A stretch of DNA of 22,696 bases, taken from Bacteroidia bacterium. GTDB lineage: Bacteria; Bacteroidota; Bacteroidia; Bacteroidales; Azobacteroidaceae. The notes beneath the pieces are model-generated. The model had not been told where the DNA came from. It made no database searches and saw only the letters and a list, made by a program, of their open reading frames with translations. The number at the start of each line of letters is the position of its first letter. Positions within the stretch are counted from its first letter, which is position 1. Position numbers and translations under genes: made by a program. Shown here piece by piece: positions 7,172-16,200 of the stretch. The DNA lies in NCBI GenBank assembly GCA_025996815.1, contig BNTT01000040.1:1-22696 (forward strand). The letters are read 5' to 3'.

Positions 7172-7216
7172 ATGTGCAAAAAAAATGAGGAAGTTTAATT
7201 TAAAAAATAAAAATGT

Positions 7217-7789
7217 ATGAAAAAGAGAGTTATGATTCTTGCTGCTACGGCGGCAATCACAGGCGTAATGGTTACGGGCTGTGGCAGTAGTAAACCCGTT
7301 TCGGTGACAAAAGTCAACCAAGAACAGGAAATCTCGGTGCCTTGTGCGGAGTATTTTACTGATGGCAACTTCTTTCGAGGGGTTGGTGTCGGTCAAAGCA
7401 AAGACATGAACACCGCGCGTGAAAAAGCCCGTATGGCGGCTAACACTGAGCTGGCAGGTAGTATCTCAACGACTATCAAGCAGGTGAGTGAGAAGTATGT
7501 GAACGATGCGGGGCAGAGTCAAGCCGACTACGGCGAAACGTTTGAGGCGTTGACAAAGCAGGTTATCAATCAGCAGCTTAACAATCTGGAAGTGTGTTGC
7601 AGCAAAACAACGCGCACGCCGGACGGGCTTTACAAGATGTACATTGCTGTGCAGGCTGATGCCAAGAAAGTGTTTGACGCTTTGGACAGAAGTGCCGCCG
7701 CCGACAAGAAGTTGGAGACGATGTACAATCGCGAAAAGTTTCGTGCTAACTACGATGCAGAAATGGCAGCGTTTGCAAAAAAACAGTGA
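7217..7789 (+). CDS. LPP20-like lipoprotein
   Basis: A 190-residue exported lipoprotein. The N-terminus has a Lys-Lys-Arg start, a hydrophobic stretch and a lipobox VTGC, with the modified cysteine at residue 22. The mature part contains FFRGVGVGQSKDMNTAREKA, a pattern seen in LPP20-family proteins: a small strand ending in Gly-x-Gly followed by a helix with AREKAxxxA spacing. The length is usual for the family. LPP20 domains occur in Helicobacter Lpp20 and in the flagellar outer-membrane protein FlgP. It is the first of four exported proteins transcribed together; the fourth has a similar N-terminal pattern, suggesting the two assemble with the CsgG-like third protein at the outer membrane (inference). 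No transfer signs. Confidence 0.7.
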   Translation: MKKRVMILAATAAITGVMVTGCGSSKPVSVTKVNQEQEISVPCAEYFTDGNFFRGVGVGQSKDMNTAREKARMAANTELAGSISTTIKQVSEKYVNDAGQSQADYGETFEALTKQVINQQLNNLEVCCSKTTRTPDGLYKMYIAVQADAKKVFDALDRSAAADKKLETMYNREKFRANYDAEMAAFAKKQ

Positions 7790-7859
7790 AATTAATTTTA
7801 AATTTAATCGCGGATGCCGAAAAGCGTACGAGTAGGCAAATTTTTAAATTATTAAAAAA

Positions 7860-8414
7860 ATGAAAAAGTTATTTTTAGTAGTGGCAGCTGTCGTGGCTGC
7901 AAGTGTTAGCAGTGCAAATGCACAAGTAGTGTGGGGCGTAAGAGTTGGAGCTTCTATACCATCTGTATCTGGTGATGGGGGTGAAGATTCGTATGGACTT
8001 GAAATAGGTCCAACATTGTACTATTCTTTACAGAATAATCTGTACATTAACTCAGGTGCCATGTTTAATCAAAAAAAGTTTAATTGGAAAGATGCATTCA
8101 GTTCGACTTGGGTTGAAATTCCTCTCTATTTAGGTTATGCTATCCCTATTGGAGGTGTTCAAACATACGCACAAGTAGGTCCTTACTTTGGTCTTAAACT
8201 TTCAGAGAGTTACACACCCCTATATGATTACGACGCAATTGATAAGGATATTTTCAGTTCTTTTAATGCCGGTTTGGGAATTATGTATGGTATCAACATC
8301 AAAAAATTCAAAATAGAAGCCGGTTATCAATATGGACTTACAAATGTGTTACAGATGTACGATGACGATAATAAACTTAATGCCTTATTTGTAGGCGTTA
8401 GCTACGTATTTTAA
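7860..8414 (+). CDS. Small outer-membrane beta-barrel protein (OmpX/porin-like family)
   Basis: A 184-residue protein with a cleavable signal peptide (MKKLFLVVAAVVAASV, cleavage after ANA at about residue 21). The mature part has alternating hydrophobic and polar residues and many aromatic and glycine residues, typical of an eight-stranded outer-membrane barrel: for example GVRVGASIP, IEAGYQYGL and a last strand ALFVGVSYVF ending in Phe, the usual signal for barrel insertion. This fits the beta-barrel families common in Bacteroidetes. It lies between the LPP20-like lipoprotein and the CsgG-like gene and is more A/T-rich than either. A strong terminator-like hairpin follows it directly, so it may be made in higher amounts than the genes behind it. 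Confidence 0.75.
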   Translation: MKKLFLVVAAVVAASVSSANAQVVWGVRVGASIPSVSGDGGEDSYGLEIGPTLYYSLQNNLYINSGAMFNQKKFNWKDAFSSTWVEIPLYLGYAIPIGGVQTYAQVGPYFGLKLSESYTPLYDYDAIDKDIFSSFNAGLGIMYGINIKKFKIEAGYQYGLTNVLQMYDDDNKLNALFVGVSYVF

Positions 8415-8426
8415 GTTTTTTTAATC

Positions 8427-8465
8427 AAAATCTACAGCCGTCCCAACTCGGCGGCTGTAGATTTT
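8427..8465 (+). terminator. Strong hairpin terminator between the barrel gene and the CsgG-like gene
   Basis: AAAATCTACAGCCG (8427-8440) and its exact complement (8452-8465) form a 14-pair stem with an 11-base loop, ending in TTTT. It ends only 15 bases before the start codon at 8481, leaving no room for a separate promoter, so partial read-through or RNA processing must supply the downstream genes. Confidence 0.8.
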
Positions 8466-8480
8466 ACAAATTTTTACAAA

Positions 8481-9443
8481 ATGAAAAAAAATATTTTTAT
8501 TGGGTGCTTATTGTCACTCACTTTATGCGCTACAAATGCGGTATGGGCGCAATCTGAAGATTCGGACAAGCCACGAATCGCCGTTTTTGACCCCACTGTC
8601 ACCGGCTCTATTGATGAGGGGACTATGGTGGCTGTGCGCGAAATGATTAGTTCGGCGTTAGTGAATACCGACAAGTTTAACATTGTGGAGCGGTCGCTGC
8701 TGGACAAAATTATGAAAGAGCAGAAATTTTCCAATTCCGGTGCGGTGGATGCAAGCCAAGCCAGTGAGTTGGGTAAGTTGCTGGGTGCCAACAAGGTAGT
8801 TGTTTCCGTGCTCTCCTCGGCAGGACCTCGTATCATGTTGAGTATCAAAATGATTGACGTGCAAAGTGCCGGCATCGAAAGTCAAAAAGTGAAAACCGTG
8901 AAGCCGGATGAAATCTTCGATGCGGTGGAGTCGCTCACATTGGCTGCCGTTGGCGAAACGTCTATTCCGGCACCTGCTGCAAAAAGTGGCGGCTTTTTAA
9001 GTGGTCTTGGTAATGCAATCAGTGGTGCGACAGGCGGCGGCAGTAGTCAGGCTCCGGCAAGTACGTCCAAACCGGCTAAAGAACCGGCGGCGGCACCAAA
9101 ATCTGCCAAAGAAAAATTTGCCGAACGCATGGACGAAGAAGTGCTTATTTCTTCACGCAACGAAGGTGGGCAAAATGTGGAATTGGCATTTGCCGGCTTC
9201 ACCACAGGCAAAAATCCTACGGCAGAGATATTTTGCGATGGCAAATTAGTGGGCAACGGTACACTCAATCAGGGTTTTTCAATCAAATTTACAGACGAAC
9301 ATCCGGGGGCGCACACGATTAAAATCACATGGTCAGGCACGGTTCCGGAAAAATCGTTTAATATCAACACAGCAGCCAAGCGATACTATACTTTTGAGTA
9401 TAAAACAACCGGATTTGGTTATGCTCTGGTACTCAACAATTAA
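8481..9443 (+). CDS. CsgG/LpoB-like periplasmic protein with a linker and a C-terminal domain
   Basis: A 320-residue exported protein. The signal peptide ends near WAQ (cleavage about residue 23) and there is no lipobox. Residues ~30-160 have the pattern of the CsgG/LpoB/TolB-N fold: KPRIAVFDP, then a helix ending in MISSALV, DKFNIVERSLLDKIMKEQ, and a later GKLLGANKVVV segment. The VERSLLDKIMKEQKF stretch is the most recognisable. Residues ~165-215 form a Gly/Ser/Ala/Pro-rich linker, followed by a ~105-residue beta-rich C-terminal domain I do not recognise. CsgG relatives form outer-membrane secretion or scaffold rings, LpoB activates peptidoglycan synthases, and FlgO-type relatives act at flagella. 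Its placement between two LPP20-like proteins suggests an outer-membrane assembly; the exact function is unknown. Confidence 0.7.
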   Translation: MKKNIFIGCLLSLTLCATNAVWAQSEDSDKPRIAVFDPTVTGSIDEGTMVAVREMISSALVNTDKFNIVERSLLDKIMKEQKFSNSGAVDASQASELGKLLGANKVVVSVLSSAGPRIMLSIKMIDVQSAGIESQKVKTVKPDEIFDAVESLTLAAVGETSIPAPAAKSGGFLSGLGNAISGATGGGSSQAPASTSKPAKEPAAAPKSAKEKFAERMDEEVLISSRNEGGQNVELAFAGFTTGKNPTAEIFCDGKLVGNGTLNQGFSIKFTDEHPGAHTIKITWSGTVPEKSFNINTAAKRYYTFEYKTTGFGYALVLNN

Positions 9444-9461
9444 ATTTAAAAAACAAACAAA

Positions 9462-10475
9462 ATGAAAAAGTTCCTTTCCTTTCTACTTTTTATGCCCGCT
9501 TTGGCGATGGCACAAACTCCGCAATGGGTGAACGACACCTACCGCAGCACCAATTATTCGGGTGCACAATACCTCACAGGCTTTGCCGTGAACGAGGGCA
9601 GCAACACGGAATCCTTCACAAAAAACCTCAAAGCAGCCGCCAAAGCAGAGCTGATTGAGGGCATACAAGTGTCGGTGCAAAGTGCAAAAACGAATCAGAA
9701 GTCGGAAAACAACGGCAATTTCAGCGAAGATTTCACCGCCACCACGCGCACCTTCGCCGATGCCGACATCACGGGCTTGAAAATGGAGTATTACTACGAC
9801 AACGCTAAAAAAATGGGCTATGCCTTCGCGTATGCCAACAAAAGTGAGGTAAAAGGCTTCTACACGGCAAATATCTCTTTCGGCATCCAAAAAATCGAAT
9901 CCGCCATCAGCAGCGCACAGCAACTTGAAGAAAGCAACAACAAAGGCAAAGCGAAAAAAACATACGAAGAGGCACTGCCGCTGTTCAAAGAGGTGCAGTT
10001 TGCGCAACAGTTGCTCATAGCCATCGGCAGCGACGAGGCAAGCGTGCAAACAGAAAAATCGCTGCGGCTGAAAGAAGAAATCATCAAATCCATCACGCGG
10101 ATGCAAAGTGCGATTGTGGTCTATATCAAATCCGACGAGAAAAACTTTACACAAAAAGTGAGCTTGTTGGAGCCAAAACTCAAAGCCTTCCTCTCGCAAC
10201 GCGGCTGCAGCTACACCACCACCCCCGAAAGTGCCGACTGGCTGCTCACCATAGAAGCCTCCACGCGGCAAGGACGCGAGGTAGATGAAATCTTTTTCTC
10301 ATATCTCGACGTCATCATCTCGCTCGTGGAGCGAAAAACGGGCAAAGAAATCTATGGCAACAATTTCACCGACCTCAAAGGTGGCGGGTTAGACTATCTG
10401 ACGGCAGGTCGCAAGGCGTATGATGCGAGCCTGCAGAAGATAGTGGATGAAATCGCGAAAGTGTTGGAAAAATAA
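9462..10475 (+). CDS. Exported LPP20-like protein with a second C-terminal domain
   Basis: A 337-residue protein with a signal peptide cleaved after AMA (residue 17). The first part (TPQWVNDTYR, then QYLTGFAVNE and KNLKAAAKAELIEGI) has the LPP20-like layout of a Gly-containing strand followed by an Ala/Lys helix, as in the lipoprotein encoded first in this cluster, but without a lipid anchor. The middle (~150-215) is strongly helical and charged (AQQLEESNNKGKAKKTYEEA), possibly a coiled coil or TPR-like repeat. The last ~110 residues hold a mixed alpha/beta domain (SADWLLTIEAS, DVIISLVERKTGKEIYGNNF) resembling small periplasmic domains that bind partner proteins. It follows the CsgG-like gene by 18 bases, so the two are surely co-transcribed. 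Function unknown. Confidence 0.6.
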   Translation: MKKFLSFLLFMPALAMAQTPQWVNDTYRSTNYSGAQYLTGFAVNEGSNTESFTKNLKAAAKAELIEGIQVSVQSAKTNQKSENNGNFSEDFTATTRTFADADITGLKMEYYYDNAKKMGYAFAYANKSEVKGFYTANISFGIQKIESAISSAQQLEESNNKGKAKKTYEEALPLFKEVQFAQQLLIAIGSDEASVQTEKSLRLKEEIIKSITRMQSAIVVYIKSDEKNFTQKVSLLEPKLKAFLSQRGCSYTTTPESADWLLTIEASTRQGREVDEIFFSYLDVIISLVERKTGKEIYGNNFTDLKGGGLDYLTAGRKAYDASLQKIVDEIAKVLEK

Positions 10476-10584
10476 CTGTCCGTTTGGCATCTAATGCACC
10501 CTAATATCCTTCACCAGCAACTGCAAAAAAAATCAAAGTTTTCAACAAAATTATAAAAAATGAGTGTTAAGACATTTTTTTTTG

Positions 10585-10592
10585 TACCTTTG
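10585..10592 (+). promoter_or_regulatory. Probable -7 box of the atpA promoter
   Basis: TACCTTTG lies 42 bases before the atpA start codon, in an A/T-rich 159-base gap that holds no gene. No clear TTTG is seen at the right distance upstream, so this is a partial promoter match. Confidence 0.5.
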
Positions 10593-10634
10593 TCGCGACT
10601 TTTTTTAGACATAATATAAAACGTGTATTAAGTT

Positions 10635-12215
10635 ATGAGTTCAAGTATTAAGGCAAGTGAAGTTTCAGAAGTTCTGAAAATGCAGTTGGAGGGTATCGAC
10701 ACTCGCGTCAAGTTTGAAGAAGTGGGCACGGTGCTGCAGGTGAGCGATGGCGTGGTGCGGATTTTCGGACTGTCGAATGCCGAAGCGGGCGAGTTGCTGG
10801 AGTTCGACAACGGCGATATGGCTGTGGTGATGAATCTCGAAGAAGACAATGTGGGTGCGGTGCTTTTCGGACCCACAGACAATGTGCAGGAAGGCGCAAA
10901 CGTCAAACGCACCAAGCGCATCGCCTCCATTCCTGTGGGCGAAGGCATCGTTGGGCGTGTGGTCAATCCCCTTGGGCAGCCGATGGACGGCTTGGGAGCC
11001 ATCTCGGGCGAATTGTTGGTGATGCCTCTGGAACGCAAGGCTCCGGGTGTGATTTTCCGCCAACCGGTTACTGAGCCGCTGCAGACGGGGCTGATTGCTA
11101 TTGATGCTATGATTCCGATTGGTCGCGGGCAGCGCGAGCTGATTATTGGCGACCGCCAGACGGGAAAAACGGCTGTCGGCATCGACACAATCATCAATCA
11201 ACGAGCCAATTACGAAGCGGGCGAACCGGTTTATTGCATCTACGTGGCAACCGGACAAAAAGGTTCGACCGTCGCCAATATAGTGAACACATTGAAAGAA
11301 TACGGCGCGATGGACTACACCACGGTGGTGATGGCAACCGCGTCTGACCCTGCTGCCATGCAGTTTTACGCGCCTTTTGCGGGTGCGGCGATTGGTGAAT
11401 ATTTCCGCGACACGGGTCGCCATGCGTTGGTCGTGTACGACGATTTGTCGAAGCAGGCGGTGGCTTACCGCGAGGTGTCGCTGATTCTTCGCCGCCCTTC
11501 CGGTCGTGAAGCCTATCCGGGGGATATTTTCTACCTCCATTCGCGCCTGCTCGAACGTGCGGCAAAAATCATCAATAACGACAGCGTGGCTGCGCAGATG
11601 AACGATTTGCCCGAAAATTTGAAAGATAAAGTCAAGGGTGGTGGCTCGCTCACAGCCTTGCCAATCATCGAAACGCAAGCCGGCGATATTTCGTCATACA
11701 TCCCTACCAACGTGATTTCAATCACCGACGGACAGATTTTCTTGGAAACAGGGCTGTTCAACGCGGGTATTCGCCCCGCCATCAACGTCGGGATTTCCGT
11801 GTCGCGCGTGGGTGGTAACGCTCAAATCAAGGCGATGAAAAAGGTGGCGGGCACGCTGAAAACCGACCAGGCGCAGTTCCGCGAATTGGAGGCGTTCACG
11901 AAATTTGGCAGTGATATGGATGCCGTCACACGCGCCACGCTGGACAAGGGACGCAAAAATGCCGAGTTGCTGATTCAGCCGCAATATTCCCCAATGCCGG
12001 TCGAAGAAGAAATCGCCATCATCTATGCGGGCACCAAAGGCTTGCTGGCTGCCGTTCCCGTAGAAAAAGTGCGCGAATTTGAAGCGGCTTACCTCGAAGA
12101 CCTGCGCCTCAACCACAAAGACACCTTAGCCGAACTCAAAAAAGGCGTTTTGAGCGAAACGGTGGAAACGACGTTGAAAAAAGTGGCTGAAAATTTGGCA
12201 AAACTGTATAAATAA
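10635..12215 (+). CDS. atpA: F1F0 ATP synthase subunit alpha
   Basis: A full-length 526-residue alpha subunit of the F1 part of ATP synthase. It binds nucleotide at the non-catalytic sites and contributes the arginine finger to the catalytic beta sites. Walker A is GDRQTGKT (172-179). Further alpha landmarks are [46 protein letters not shown] and ISVSRVGG, which carries the conserved finger Arg. The start [20 protein letters not shown] matches Bacteroidetes homologues, supporting this Met. In most Bacteroidetes atpA lies between atpH and atpG; here neither is present and it has its own -7 box. Upstream is an envelope cluster and downstream a glycosyltransferase-like gene. The sequence itself is conserved and intact. 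Confidence 0.97.
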   Translation: MSSSIKASEVSEVLKMQLEGIDTRVKFEEVGTVLQVSDGVVRIFGLSNAEAGELLEFDNGDMAVVMNLEEDNVGAVLFGPTDNVQEGANVKRTKRIASIPVGEGIVGRVVNPLGQPMDGLGAISGELLVMPLERKAPGVIFRQPVTEPLQTGLIAIDAMIPIGRGQRELIIGDRQTGKTAVGIDTIINQRANYEAGEPVYCIYVATGQKGSTVANIVNTLKEYGAMDYTTVVMATASDPAAMQFYAPFAGAAIGEYFRDTGRHALVVYDDLSKQAVAYREVSLILRRPSGREAYPGDIFYLHSRLLERAAKIINNDSVAAQMNDLPENLKDKVKGGGSLTALPIIETQAGDISSYIPTNVISITDGQIFLETGLFNAGIRPAINVGISVSRVGGNAQIKAMKKVAGTLKTDQAQFRELEAFTKFGSDMDAVTRATLDKGRKNAELLIQPQYSPMPVEEEIAIIYAGTKGLLAAVPVEKVREFEAAYLEDLRLNHKDTLAELKKGVLSETVETTLKKVAENLAKLYK

Positions 12216-12262
12216 ACGCCCAAACGCTTGTCGGCTAAATCACAATAAAATAAAATTGCAAT

Positions 12263-13195
12263 ATGACAAATAGATTAGAAAATTACACTCGGTTAAACAA
12301 TGCTTTCAAAAAGACATTAGTCTTTCGGGTTGGCATTGATGCCGGATTCTTTTCGGAATACATTGATATGATTTTAGCGATGTTGTATTGTCTGGATAAC
12401 AAAATAAAATTTACACTTTATTCAAAAGGGGCTAATTTCAGTTATGAAAAGGGTTGGACTGATTATTTTTTACCGTTTTGCGAGGAGGAACACAATTTGT
12501 TTCACTCGAAATGTAATTTCAAACGATATCATTATAAAAAATTAACTATTCGCGTTTTTCTGCGGTATTTGTATGCCTTCATTTTCCATTTATTTCATAA
12601 AGATATTTTTCTGACTGTTGACAAATATCTGTTGTTTCATAATAAGCAGTTTGAACAAAAGCATTTTTACATACCTGAATTAGGCATTGACGGCGATTTG
12701 CAATCTGCCATCCACGTTTTGATTGACCTGACTTGGCACCACAATGCCTCCACAAGAAAAAATATAGATGATTTAATCGCGTCCTTACACCTTCCAGAAC
12801 ACTATATTGGATTTCATATTCGTTCGGGAGATAAAATTATTGAAACAGAATTGTTTGCACCAACAAACTATATTGAATTGGCGCAAAAACATTTCCCTCA
12901 ATGGGAACACGCGTTTGTTCTGACTGATAATTATTTGGTTATTGACGAATTGAAACAAATTGAAAAGCGGAATTTTTATACTTTATGTGGAAAGGAAGAA
13001 CGAGGTTATTTCCATAGAACTTTTCAAAAACAAGATAAAACAGTGATTCGGCAGGCGCAGGAACGCCTTTTTGCATCGGTTGATGTACTGAGCAAATCGG
13101 ATATTTTTATCGGCACTTTCAGCAGTGGTCCTAGTGGGTATTTGAATATACGAATGCCTAAAGGAAAAGCTTTCAGTTTAGACAAGATAAATTGA
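12263..13195 (+). CDS. Fucosyltransferase-like protein (GT23/NodZ/FUT8-type fold)
   Basis: A 310-residue protein without signal peptide. Two motifs suggest the alpha-1,6-/O-fucosyltransferase superfamily: GFHIRSGDKI (183-192), like the HIRRxDK motif that binds GDP-fucose in NodZ and FUT8, and GTFSSGPSG (284-292), like the TFSS motif III of the same enzymes. The N-terminal half has no motif I recognise. Such enzymes transfer fucose from GDP-fucose to glycans; donor and acceptor here are unproven. The gene is markedly more A/T-rich than its neighbours atpA and the carAB fusion, lacks a visible promoter, and fits the 47-base and 20-base gaps on either side, suggesting insertion into an existing transcription unit. 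Confidence 0.6.
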   Translation: MTNRLENYTRLNNAFKKTLVFRVGIDAGFFSEYIDMILAMLYCLDNKIKFTLYSKGANFSYEKGWTDYFLPFCEEEHNLFHSKCNFKRYHYKKLTIRVFLRYLYAFIFHLFHKDIFLTVDKYLLFHNKQFEQKHFYIPELGIDGDLQSAIHVLIDLTWHHNASTRKNIDDLIASLHLPEHYIGFHIRSGDKIIETELFAPTNYIELAQKHFPQWEHAFVLTDNYLVIDELKQIEKRNFYTLCGKEERGYFHRTFQKQDKTVIRQAQERLFASVDVLSKSDIFIGTFSSGPSGYLNIRMPKGKAFSLDKIN

Positions 13196-13215
13196 CAATC
13201 TGATAAAAATTTGGA

Positions 13216-16200
13216 ATGAATAAAAAGATTTCGTTAGTATTGGAAAATGGGCAATCGTTTAGCGGCTATTCCTTTGGTTATGAGGCGGATGCGGCGGGCG
13301 AGGTCGTTTTCAATACCGCGATGGTGGGCTATCCCGAAAGCCTTACAGACCCCTCCTACGCCGGTCAAATCCTCACAGTTACTTACCCCTTAGTCGGAAA
13401 TTACGGCGTGCCCGAAAACAAAACGGATGCCAACGGGCTTTCCCTGTTCTACGAATCGGAAAAAATCCACGTCAGCGGGCTGATTATCTCCGAATATTCG
13501 CACGAATACAGCCACTGGAATGCCTGTAAAAGCCTCGGCGAGTGGCTCAAAGAACACAAAGTGCCCGGAGTCTACGGCGTGGACACGCGCGCCCTCACCA
13601 AACTGATTCGCGAAAAAGGCTCGATGAAGGCAAAAATAGTCTTCAATTCGCCCAACGAAATAGATTTTATCGACCCCGCGCTGGAAAATCAGGTGGCAAA
13701 AGTCAGCTGCAAAGAAATCATTAAATATGGCAACGGCAAAAAAACGGTGGTGCTGGTTGATTGCGGCGTGAAACACAATATCATCCGCTGCCTCTTACAA
13801 CACGACGTGACCATTATCCGCGTGCCCTGGGACTACGATTTTAATACATTAGAATACGACGGACTGTTTGTTTCCAACGGTCCGGGCGACCCGGAACACT
13901 GCGAAATCACCGTGAAACATATCCAAACCGCGATGAAGGCGGGCAAGCCCATCATGGGGATTTGTATGGGCAACCAACTGCTGGCAAAAGCGGGCGGCGC
14001 AACGACTTACAAACTGAAATACGGACACCGCAGCCACAACCAACCCGTGCAATTGGCAAATTCCAACCGCTGCTTCATCACTTCGCAAAATCACGGCTAT
14101 GCGGTGAATACCGACACTTTGAGCGATGATTGGGAGGTGCTTTTCACTAATATGAACGACGGCTCGAATGAGGGCATCCGCCATAAAACACAGCCGTGGT
14201 TTTCGGCGCAATTCCATCCGGAGGCGGCTTCCGGTCCCACCGACACCGCTTTTATGTTCGATATGTTCATTAAAGAAGTAAAAGGGGTAAAAGGTGAAAG
14301 GTATAAGGTGAAAGACTTTTTACCCTCTACCCTACACCCTACACCCTCTACCCCACACCCTACACCCCGAAAGGTGCTGCTACTCGGCTCCGGTGCCCTG
14401 AAAATCGGCGAGGCGGGCGAATTTGACTATTCCGGCTCGCAAGCCCTTAAAGCCCTCAAAGAGGAGGGGGTCGAAACCATTCTCATCAACCCCAATATCG
14501 CGACTGTGCAGACCTCCGAAGGGGTTGCCGACAAGATTTATTTCTTGCCCGTTACGCCGTTTTTCGTCGAAAAAGTGCTCGCTAAGGAACGCCCCGATGG
14601 CATTTTGCTGTCGTTTGGCGGACAAACTGCCCTCAACTGCGGGGTGGCTCTCTACCAAAGCAAGGTGTTTGAAAAATACAATGTGCAGGTGCTTGGGACA
14701 CCTGTGCAGTCGATTATTGACACGGAAGACCGCGAACTGTTTGTCAAAAAACTTGACCAAATTGATGTGAAGTCGATTAAGAGCATCGCTGTTGAAAGCA
14801 TTGCGGATGCCCACAAGGCGGCTGAGGAGTTGGGCTATCCCATTATCGTGCGGGCGGCTTATGCCCTTGGCGGTATGGGGAGCGGCTTTTGTAACAATTC
14901 GGAGGAGTTGCAGGCTTTGGCTGAAAAGGCGTTCAACTATTCCAACCAGTTGCTGATTGAGAAATCGCTCAAGGGCTGGAAAGAAATCGAATATGAGGTG
15001 GTGCGCGACAAATACGACAACTGCATCACGGTCTGTAATATGGAGAATTTCGACCCGCTGGGTATTCACACGGGCGAAAGTATCGTTGTGGCACCGTCGC
15101 AAACGCTCACTAATAAGGAGTATCACAAATTGCGCGAGTTGGCGATTCGCATCATCCGCCATATTGGGATTGTGGGTGAATGCAATGTGCAGTATGCTTT
15201 CGACACGGTTTCGGAGGACTACCGCGTGATTGAGGTGAATGCGCGTTTGAGCCGCTCTTCCGCGCTGGCATCGAAGGCTACGGGCTATCCGTTGGCGTTT
15301 ATTGCGGCTAAATTGGCGTTGGGCTATGGCTTGCAGGATTTGAAAAATTCGGTTACGAAGACCACTCCTGCGTTTTTTGAGCCGGCTTTGGACTATATTG
15401 TTTGCAAAATTCCGCGCTGGGATTTGGGCAAGTTCCACGGCGTGTCGCAGGAGATTGGGTCGAGTATGAAGAGTGTGGGCGAGGTGATGTCCATCGGGCG
15501 CAGTTTTGAGGAGGTGATTCAGAAGGGGCTGCGGATGATTGCGCAGGGGATGCACGGCTTCGTTGCCAACAAGGGTTTGGCGGCTGACGACATCGACAAG
15601 GCATTGAGCGAGCCTACCGACAAGCGCATTTTCATCATTGCGCAGGCTTTGGAGGCGGGTTATACCATTGAGCGCATCCACGAATTGACGAAAATTGACC
15701 TGTGGTTTTTGCAAAAATTGCAGGGCATCCATCGAACGTCCAAAGAACTCGAAAAGGTCAATTCCATTGAGAAATTGCCCGCCGATTTGCTGAAAACGGC
15801 GAAGCAAAAAGGGTTTTCGGATTACCAAATTTCAAAACTCATCTACAAAAACGATACGGCAACGGACAACAAAGCCGTGCTGCGCGACCACCGCAAAAAA
15901 CTCGGCATCGTGCCCGTGGTGAAGCAAATTGACACTTTGGCGGCGGAATTTCCGGCACTGACCAACTATTTATACCTCACCTACAATGGCATCGAAAACG
16001 ACGTTAACTATCTGGGCGACAAGCGGTCAGTGGTCGTGCTCGGTTCGGGTGCCTATCGCATCGGCAGCAGCGTTGAGTTTGATTGGTGCTCGGTGAATGC
16101 GCTGGAAACGATTCGCAAGCGCGGCTGGCGCGGCGTGATGGTCAATTACAATCCCGAAACAGTGTCCACCGACTACGATATGTGCGACCGCCTGTATTTC

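Noticed and set aside
6967..7188. Possible 73-codon gene in the leader before the lipoprotein gene
   Set aside because: GTG start, no family resemblance, and it runs through the terminator hairpin; the segment is better explained as structured RNA.
14281..14368. CRISPR-like or tandem array in the carAB linker
   Set aside because: Units are 6-12 bases, imperfect and without spacers; it is a low-complexity coding repeat.
14380..15828. Long open frames opposite the carAB gene (14380-15828 and 16027-17508)
   Set aside because: They are antisense shadows caused by the codon use of carB; no motifs, and the plus-strand protein is certain.
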